Part shown: positions 1-4,093 of the stretch, piece by piece | How the letters are laid out: every line of letters starts with the position of its first letter | Position numbering within the stretch: position 1 is the first letter of the stretch | Origin: JADFOB01 sp964651325 | GTDB taxonomy: Bacteria > Planctomycetota > Phycisphaerae > UBA1845 | Assembly: GCA_964651325.1 (NCBI GenBank) | Contig: CAZYXP010000223.1 | Coordinates: forward strand, 1-5,481 | Direction of reading: 5' to 3' | DNA length: 5,481 bases | Position numbers and translations under genes: made by a program | Notes under the pieces: generated by a model | What the model was told of the DNA's origin: nothing | Databases searched by the model: none | What the model saw: only the letters and a program-made list of their open reading frames with translations

Positions 1-414
1 TTCAGCAAGGGCCTTACCGCGCTGGACACCGTGGATTTCTGGGTCGGCAACGTGCTGATCTTCGTTCTCGCCACGATCGAGGTGATCCTGTTCTCATGGG
101 TCTTCGGCGTGGAGCGGGGATACAAGGAAGCCATGCGCGGAGCGGAGCTGAAGATTCCCGGGGTTTGGAAGTTCGTCATCAAGTACGTCTCGCCGACCTA
201 TCTGCTGATCATCTTTGGGCTGTGGTGCGTTGACCCCAATAATCTTTCCAAGTATTTCAAGAACCTTTTGGAAAATCCTGTGCCCAAGTATTCGGTTTTC
301 CTGATCGTGGGCGTATCCATTTTCCTGGCGATTCTGATTCACCTGGCCAGCAAGCGATGGAGCGCTCGTGAGGAGTCTGGCGAGCACGCACGCGATATGG
401 AGGCGTCATCATGA
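1..414 (+). CDS. C-terminal part of a sodium-dependent NSS/SNF-family amino-acid transporter (5' end outside window)
   Basis: This is the last 137 residues of an inner-membrane symporter that most likely imports an amino acid or related small molecule with Na+. The reading frame is open from base 1 and ends at TGA 412-414. The fragment opens with FSKGLTALDTVDFW, a pattern I recognise from bacterial SNF proteins. Three hydrophobic segments follow, at about residues 15-35 (containing ATIEVILFSWVFG), 58-77 (IKYVSPTYLLIIFGLW) and 97-117 (YSVFLIVGVSIFLAILIHLAS). They match the last transmembrane helices of the family. The tail after residue 118 is polar and charged, as expected for a cytoplasmic C terminus. 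The GTG at 31 is internal, since the frame and the similarity extend upstream of it. The substrate cannot be told, because the binding-site helices (TM1, 3, 6 and 8) lie outside the window. The stop codon overlaps the start of the next small gene, so the two are probably co-translated. Confidence 0.88.
   Translation, partial: FSKGLTALDTVDFWVGNVLIFVLATIEVILFSWVFGVERGYKEAMRGAELKIPGVWKFVIKYVSPTYLLIIFGLWCVDPNNLSKYFKNLLENPVPKYSVFLIVGVSIFLAILIHLASKRWSAREESGEHARDMEASS
399..403 (+). promoter_or_regulatory. Ribosome binding site of the small transporter partner gene
   Basis: A GGAGG core lies inside the last codons of the transporter gene, 7 bases before the ATG at 411. It supports translation of the very short downstream reading frame and its ATGA coupling to the transporter stop codon. 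Confidence 0.7.
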
Positions 415-563
415 CCACGGCCGGCTGGATTATTATGACGTGCTCCATCGGCACGGTAGTTTCGTTGCTTTCGTTCTGCTTTTACCGCGTGCTCTCCAAG
501 CCGCAGAGCACAGAGCACATGCACGCGCCGCTGGATATCGATACGCACGATCAAGAACCCTGA
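411..563 (+). CDS. Small single-helix membrane protein, MetS-type NSS transporter small subunit
   Basis: This short gene encodes 50 residues. It starts MTTAGWIIMTCSIG and ends at TGA 561-563. Residues 5-28 form one hydrophobic segment, followed by a positively charged YRVLSK stretch and a polar, acidic, His-containing tail, which suggests a single-pass membrane protein. The start ATG overlaps the transporter stop (ATGA) and has GGAGG 7 bases upstream. Bacterial SNF transporters are often followed by a small one-helix gene of this kind. The described example is MetS, the partner required by the MetP methionine/alanine importer of Corynebacterium glutamicum. The position, size, start MTT and topology all fit that class. 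The assignment rests on context and topology more than on strong residue conservation. Function as an assembly or activity partner of the upstream transporter is inferred. Confidence 0.8.
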   Translation: MTTAGWIIMTCSIGTVVSLLSFCFYRVLSKPQSTEHMHAPLDIDTHDQEP

Positions 564-574
564 GCGGGCGCTCA
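561..574 (+). other. Short GC-rich palindrome overlapping the small-subunit stop codon
   Basis: TGAGCG and CGCTCA are separated by GG, so the arms pair perfectly and the first three bases are the stop codon of the small gene. No T-run follows, so this is at most a weak 3'-end stabiliser or pause site. Confidence 0.3.
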
Positions 575-613
575 AGGATTCGCGCCATAGCCGAGCCGCA
601 TGATTCCCCCGAG

Positions 614-636
614 CCGCGGGCTTGGCGCCCGTGCGG
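614..636. terminator. Candidate hairpin between convergent genes (no U-tract)
   Basis: CGGGC (617-621) pairs with GCCCG (627-631) around a 5-base loop. An outer CCG/CGG (614-616 with 634-636) extends the stem past a 2-base bulge. The hairpin lies midway between the transporter/small-subunit pair and the convergent epimerase gene, where a bidirectional terminator would be expected. Neither strand has a T-run after the stem, so classical intrinsic termination is not shown. The rest of the 132-base gap (564-695) holds nothing else I can name. Confidence 0.3.
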
Positions 637-695
637 TGTAGAAATCTTGCCAGAGACATGAGTGGGGCTCCACACGGCCGCCGGCAATCACCACG

Positions 696-1589
696 CTACG
701 GCCCAAGCATTTGGCGTATGGTTTTCCTCAATAGCGCTTCGCCCCCGAATTCCATGCCCAACGCCTTGAGCTTGGCCGTGTCGATCTGATGTTTTGGGCC
801 GCGGTTCTTCGTGGCGACGGTGGAATCACTTCCGGTAAGCGCCTTGGCCATCAAGGCCACTTCCTGATGGGCGATGTAGCGGTCATAGCAGTTGTAGACC
901 TGCCCCGCGATGCCCGGCGCGCTCAGCAGGATCGAAACGGCCTTGGCCACGTCGGCCGCATGCACTTCCTTGCCGCCCGAGTCGCTTGAGATGGCTTGAC
1001 CCTGTTTGACCTCTTGAACCAGCCGAAACCACTTGCTCTGCTGAATCGGACGCGCGACGCCGTAGATGCCGGTCGGGCGCAGGGCGCAGATGTCATACCC
1101 CTCGCCGAATCCATAGCTGTGGATAAACTTCTCTATGGCTGCTTTGTGTGCGCCGTAGTGGGTCAAGGCCCAAAGCGGGTGGGCTTCGTCTAGGTTTCGA
1201 TCTTCAAGGATCTTCTCATGGACCGCGCAGGTCGAAATGAACACGAAACGCCCCGCACCCGCGGCCCGGCCGGCTTCGATGAGTTCCAACGTGCCCACGA
1301 CATTGCGCCGCGCGAACGTCGGCACGTCCCCTTCCGCACCACGAAAACCGCGACCGGGCCGATACAGCGCCGCGTGGACCACGCCATCGCAACCCGTCAC
1401 AAGCTCCGCCATGGAGGTCGGGGCCGCTAGATTGCCCGGAATCCATTCGATCCCAGCACCCGTCTCGCCATAGCCCGCCCGATCCGATTCGGGCCGAAAC
1501 CAGCACCGGCAGGTGTGCCCCTCATCGAGAAGATGGCTGACGATGTATCGCCCCAAAAACCCCGTCGCGCCGGTCACGGCAATGCGCAT
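696..1589 (-). CDS. Extended SDR / NAD(P)-dependent epimerase-dehydratase family protein
   Basis: This complete 297-residue Rossmann-fold oxidoreductase probably acts in the cytoplasm on a nucleotide sugar, a sterol-like or a flavonoid-like carbonyl or alcohol. The exact substrate cannot be read from the sequence. The N terminus has the extended-SDR dinucleotide motif TGATGFLG at residues 6-13. VVHAA at 70-74, N96 in NVVGT and the catalytic-type S119/T120 follow. The active-site YxxxK is Y145-G-A-H-K149, and RPTGIYG comes about 20 residues later. The length suits the family (about 300). Arg32 after the second strand, instead of an acidic residue, hints at NADP(H) preference (inference). The start is ATG 1587-1589, with GGAG on the minus strand 7 bases upstream. 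The gene stands alone on its strand, convergent with the transporter pair and divergent from the NHL gene, so its neighbours say little about its pathway. Confidence 0.9.
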   Translation of the reverse strand: MRIAVTGATGFLGRYIVSHLLDEGHTCRCWFRPESDRAGYGETGAGIEWIPGNLAAPTSMAELVTGCDGVVHAALYRPGRGFRGAEGDVPTFARRNVVGTLELIEAGRAAGAGRFVFISTCAVHEKILEDRNLDEAHPLWALTHYGAHKAAIEKFIHSYGFGEGYDICALRPTGIYGVARPIQQSKWFRLVQEVKQGQAISSDSGGKEVHAADVAKAVSILLSAPGIAGQVYNCYDRYIAHQEVALMAKALTGSDSTVATKNRGPKHQIDTAKLKALGMEFGGEALLRKTIRQMLGP

Positions 1590-1636
1590 TTCGTTTGCTC
1601 CATAAGAATCACGAGCCCGTAATGGTACTTGGGTCC

Positions 1637-1665
1637 ATTATACATCGAATACTCACCACCAAGAC
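1637..1665 (-). promoter_or_regulatory. Predicted sigma-70-type promoter of the epimerase gene
   Basis: On the minus strand a perfect TATAAT (1637-1642) lies 47 bases upstream of the epimerase ATG. A weak -35 (GTCTTG, 1660-1665) sits 17 bases before it. Transcription would start near 1630, giving a leader of about 40 bases that includes the GGAG site. The -35 hexamer lies inside the left arm of the adjacent inverted-repeat element, so the element may have supplied part of the promoter. Confidence 0.5.
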
Positions 1666-1800
1666 ACCAAGAATACGGGGAGGGATTGATTTTGGCTTGG
1701 GGAACCGCGCTGGCGGTCGGATTCCATGGTTGGTGAGGGCATTGAGAGAAGCTGTTTTCATTCCCTTCCCTTCCCCTTCGTGTCTTCGTGCCTTGGTGGT
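1655..1800. repeat. 146-bp imperfect inverted-repeat intergenic element with octamer-repeat arms
   Basis: The left arm (1655-1685, starting ACCACCAAGACACCAAG) and the right arm (1767-1800, ending CTTCGTGCCTTGGTGGT) are near reverse complements. Read outward-in, both begin ACCACCAAG, continue as octamers of roughly GRCACSAA, and end in GGGGA..GGGA. The roughly 80-base centre has a smaller ACCGC-GCTG-GCGGT hairpin (1704-1717). No reading frame inside looks coding. The layout resembles a non-autonomous palindromic element (REP/MITE-like). From memory, intergenic strings of the CACGAAG/CTTCGTG kind recur in many environmental bacterial genomes. No target-site duplication is obvious. The remainder of the gap, 1801-1873, holds only a small TCGATA/TATCGA inverted repeat (1842-1847 and 1855-1860). 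Confidence 0.6.
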
Positions 1801-1868
1801 GTCTAGTCTTCCCCAGACCCGTCGCGGCCTGATGCGTGGCCTCGATAGCGAATGTATCGATTCCTGAC

Positions 1869-1874
1869 TAGAAT
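1869..1874 (+). promoter_or_regulatory. Weak candidate -10 box for the NHL/thioredoxin gene
   Basis: TAGAAT differs from the -10 consensus at one base and lies about 80 bases upstream of the ATG at 1953. No convincing -35 is found at the right distance, so an alternative or activator-dependent promoter is equally possible. Confidence 0.22.
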
Positions 1875-1927
1875 CCCCAGGGCGTATTGGTTAGGGAGGG
1901 GGCGAGTTCACCGGGAAACCCTGGGGA
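1874..1927 (+). promoter_or_regulatory. 9-bp perfect inverted repeat in the leader of the NHL/thioredoxin gene
   Basis: TCCCCAGGG (1874-1882) and CCCTGGGGA (1919-1927) are exact reverse complements separated by 36 bases, and the second arm ends 13 bases before the ribosome binding site. In RNA this gives a strong 9-bp stem. In DNA it could be a spaced operator. Its presence argues against the longer TTG start at 1887, which would place a structured arm inside the coding sequence. The function is unknown. Confidence 0.4.
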
Positions 1928-1940
1928 CGCATTCAACAGA

Positions 1941-1947
1941 GAAAGGG
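1941..1947 (+). promoter_or_regulatory. Ribosome binding site that selects ATG 1953 for the NHL/thioredoxin gene
   Basis: GAAAGGG ends 5 bases before ATG 1953-1955. The alternative in-frame start, TTG 1887, has no comparable site and would add 22 residues (SSPGNPGD-type) unrelated to the thioredoxin fold. Confidence 0.55.
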
Positions 1948-1952
1948 CTTTG

Positions 1953-3827
1953 ATGTCCCCAGTGCATGCACCTGAGCTGGAAACGACGCTGGGCTGGCTG
2001 AATACGGATCGGCCGCTGCGCTTTGCCGACGAGCTGCGCGGGCAGGTGGTCGTGCTCGATTTCTGGACGTATTGCTGCATCAACTGCATACACATCCTGC
2101 CGGATCTCAAGTTTCTAGAAGAAAAGTATCACGATCAGCCGGTCTGCTTCATCGGAGTCCACAGCGCCAAGTTCAGCAACGAGGCCTCTCGCGAGACCAT
2201 TCGTGCGGCCATCTTGCGGTACGAAATCGCCCATCCGGTGGTCATCGACGAGGACATGCACCTTTGGCGAGGCTACGCCGCTCGAAGCTGGCCGACGGTG
2301 GTGGTGGTTGGCGGCGAAGGGCATGTCGTCAGCGTGGCGGCTGGCGAAGGGAATCGCGACGTAATCGATCACGCGATCGCGCAAGCCCTAGCGTCCGGCA
2401 AGGCGGGCGCAACCCTGGCCAACGCTCCGCTTGAGCTTACCCGCGAGGCCAACGTGCCAGCGGTGTCGGGCTTGAAGTTTCCCGGCAAGATTCTGGCCGA
2501 TGCCGCGACCGATCGGTTGTATGTTGCGGATTCCAATCACAATCGAATCATCGTCGCCACGTTACCCGATGACCGCGGCACATGCGAAGTGCTGCAAATC
2601 GTGGGAAACGGCGCGCCCGGCGCGGAGGATGGCTCGGCCGAATCTGCCACGTTCGATCATCCCCAAGGGTTGGTGGTGGGGCAGGGGAATCTCTACGTCG
2701 CCGATACGGAAAACCACCTGATTCGATCCGTTAATCTCCACACGTATGAAGTGACCACAGCCGTGGGCACAGGCGAGATGAGCAACGATCGCGCCGGCGG
2801 GCTCATGGGCGTTCAGCAAGGGCTCAATTCCCCGTGGGATCTGGCAATCGAGGGCTCGACGCTTTACGTGGCCATGGCGGGGACGCACCAAATCTGGCGC
2901 ATCGACATGCCGGTGGGGTTTGCCCGGGCCTTCGCCGGATCAGGCCGCGAGAATCTCGTGGACGGACCGACGGAAACAGCCGCGCTGGCCCAGCCATCCG
3001 GCATCTGCACCCTCGCCGGCAGGCTCTACTTCGCCGATAGCGAGGTCAGCGCGATCCGTGGCGTCGATATGAATCTTGAACAGGTCTTCACCGTTCTGGG
3101 CGAAGGTCTGTTTACTTTTGGCGATGTGGATGGGGTTCATCCCGCCGCCAAGCTGCAGCATCCTCTTGGCGTGGATGCGTGGGGCGCGTCGCTGGTCGTG
3201 GCTGATACCTACAACCACAAGATCAAGCTGGTAGACCCGGCCGCGCGATCGGTTCGCACGCTTTTCGGCTCAGGCAAACCGGGCACAGCGGATGGTGACG
3301 CTCCGGCGTTCTTTGAACCGGGCGGGCTTTCCGTTGTCGGCGATGATCTGTTTGTGGCCGATACCAACAACCATCGAGTGGTTAAGATCAGCCTTGATAC
3401 CGGCGCCTGGCGCGAAGTTATCTTTGAGGGGCTGCGCACGCCGCAGACGGACGACGCGGGATTCGCCGATTGCGTTCGCTGCGATCCGGTCCAAGTTCGC
3501 GCGGGTGAGGATGTCGAGGTTGAACTATCGGTGGACCTGCCGGACGGCGCCCACATCAGCCCTGACGCGCCCTGGTCTGTAAAGGTCGTGGCCGATGGGA
3601 AGACCCTGGCGCAGCGGACGGGGCATTCGGCCACGCTGCCGATCGGTCTCTGCGTCCCAGGTTCGGCCGTTTCGCTCCCCGCCTCCTGGAAAATCCAAGC
3701 CAGCTTGGCCTATTGCACGTCGGGCGATCAAGCGGTCTGCATCCCGGCCACGGTTCACTTGGAGGTTCCGATAACCCCCGGCGGCGACGCCAGCCGCGTA
3801 GCATTGTCGGCACGCATCGAAGCTTGA
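1953..3827 (+). CDS. NHLRC2-like protein: thioredoxin-like domain, six-bladed NHL propeller, C-terminal beta domain
   Basis: This complete 624-residue protein has three parts. Residues 1-150 are a thioredoxin-like domain: LDFWTYCCINC at 35-45 gives a CxxC pair (C42, C45), preceded by C41. HxxP (H47, P50), GVHSAKF (68-74) and the cis-Pro site SWPT (P114) follow. Residues 170-485 hold six NHL blades ending in LYVADSNHNR (189), LYVADTENH (247), LYVAMAGTHQI (304), LYFADSE (358), LVVADTYNHK (414) and LFVADTNNHR (466). Residues 490-624 form a beta-rich tail with YCTSGDQAVCIP (C588, C596), recalling the DsbD-associated 'disulphide bond corrector' domain. The order and the CCINC motif match animal NHLRC2 and its bacterial relatives. 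There is no signal peptide or membrane helix, so a cytoplasmic location is predicted. The redox partner is unknown. The gene appears to be transcribed alone. The fold assignments are strong, but the physiological role is not known. Confidence 0.93.
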   Translation: MSPVHAPELETTLGWLNTDRPLRFADELRGQVVVLDFWTYCCINCIHILPDLKFLEEKYHDQPVCFIGVHSAKFSNEASRETIRAAILRYEIAHPVVIDEDMHLWRGYAARSWPTVVVVGGEGHVVSVAAGEGNRDVIDHAIAQALASGKAGATLANAPLELTREANVPAVSGLKFPGKILADAATDRLYVADSNHNRIIVATLPDDRGTCEVLQIVGNGAPGAEDGSAESATFDHPQGLVVGQGNLYVADTENHLIRSVNLHTYEVTTAVGTGEMSNDRAGGLMGVQQGLNSPWDLAIEGSTLYVAMAGTHQIWRIDMPVGFARAFAGSGRENLVDGPTETAALAQPSGICTLAGRLYFADSEVSAIRGVDMNLEQVFTVLGEGLFTFGDVDGVHPAAKLQHPLGVDAWGASLVVADTYNHKIKLVDPAARSVRTLFGSGKPGTADGDAPAFFEPGGLSVVGDDLFVADTNNHRVVKISLDTGAWREVIFEGLRTPQTDDAGFADCVRCDPVQVRAGEDVEVELSVDLPDGAHISPDAPWSVKVVADGKTLAQRTGHSATLPIGLCVPGSAVSLPASWKIQASLAYCTSGDQAVCIPATVHLEVPITPGGDASRVALSARIEA

Positions 3828-3871
3828 TCTACGCCTCTTGCCGCTGCCAGTTATTGGAGACGTCTTTCCTG

Positions 3872-3984
3872 ATCCGAACCGCGCCCGTCAGGAAGCGGCC
3901 GACCTGATGTAACGACTGCCACTCCGTCAGGACGCGGCCAATCGCATGCGACCACCACCACTCCCTTACGGTCGTGGTTCGGAT
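3872..3984. repeat. Nested inverted and direct repeats in the 3828-4093 intergenic gap
   Basis: An outer inverted repeat pairs 3872-3888 with 3968-3984 (15 of 17 positions; left arm ATCCGAACCGCGCCCGT, right arm ACGGTCGTGGTTCGGAT). Inside it, CCGTCAGGAAGCGGCC (3885-3900) recurs as CCGTCAGGACGCGGCC (3924-3939), a 16-bp direct repeat with one mismatch and a 39-base period. A further hairpin pairs TTCCTGA (3866-3872) with TCAGGAA (3888-3894). The right end (3952 on) reads PPPLPYGRGSD in one frame. I associate this string with spurious proteins translated from a common dispersed repeat, so the block is more likely a mobile or REP-like repeat than a gene. Bases 3828-3865 and 3985-4054 show nothing I can name. 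Confidence 0.5.
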
Positions 3985-4054
3985 AGGAACCCATCTGCTT
4001 GGGGCGATACATCTGGGTCCGGAAAACGCCGACGTCCGCCGCCCGCGCTCAAAT

Positions 4055-4076
4055 CGTAAACTTCAGCCGGTTTATG
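4055..4076 (+). other. Small hairpin just upstream of the TPR gene's ribosome binding site
   Basis: CGTAAAC and GTTTATG flank an 8-base loop and can pair over 7 positions (one G-U in RNA). The stem ends 5 bases before the GAGGAGGGG site. It could modulate ribosome access, but a stem this short could occur by chance. Confidence 0.25.
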
Positions 4077-4081
4077 TTCTC

Positions 4082-4090
4082 GAGGAGGGG
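4082..4090 (+). promoter_or_regulatory. Strong ribosome binding site that selects the GTG 4094 start
   Basis: GAGGAGGGG ends 3 bases before GTG 4094-4096, with its GGAGG core about 5-6 bases away. The frame is also open upstream to a stop at 3905-3907, with another GTG at 3974, but that one has no Shine-Dalgarno sequence and would read through the repeat block. Confidence 0.65.
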
Positions 4091-4093
4091 ATT

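Noticed and set aside
368..661. A 97-codon plus-strand reading frame across the small-subunit gene and the convergent gap
   Set aside because: It is out of frame with the better-supported 411-563 gene, has Arg/His/Ala-rich shadow composition, and runs through the non-coding hairpin region.
1595..1867. A 90-codon plus-strand reading frame with a TTG start in the divergent gap
   Set aside because: It has no ribosome binding site, covers the epimerase promoter and both arms of the inverted-repeat element, and gives no recognisable protein.
1887..1952. A longer N terminus for the NHLRC2-like protein starting at TTG 1887
   Set aside because: The extra 22 residues do not belong to the thioredoxin fold, there is no good ribosome binding site, and the segment includes an arm of the leader inverted repeat. 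ATG 1953 is better supported.
3209..3634. A 141-codon minus-strand reading frame inside the NHLRC2-like gene
   Set aside because: It is antisense to conserved propeller and C-terminal coding sequence, its Ser/Thr/Arg-rich composition is typical of a shadow frame, and it has no family features.
3885..3939. Possible CRISPR or tandem-repeat array from the 16-bp direct repeat
   Set aside because: There are only two copies with one mismatch and a 23-base spacer, they lie inside an inverted repeat, and there is no third unit and no cas gene in the window.
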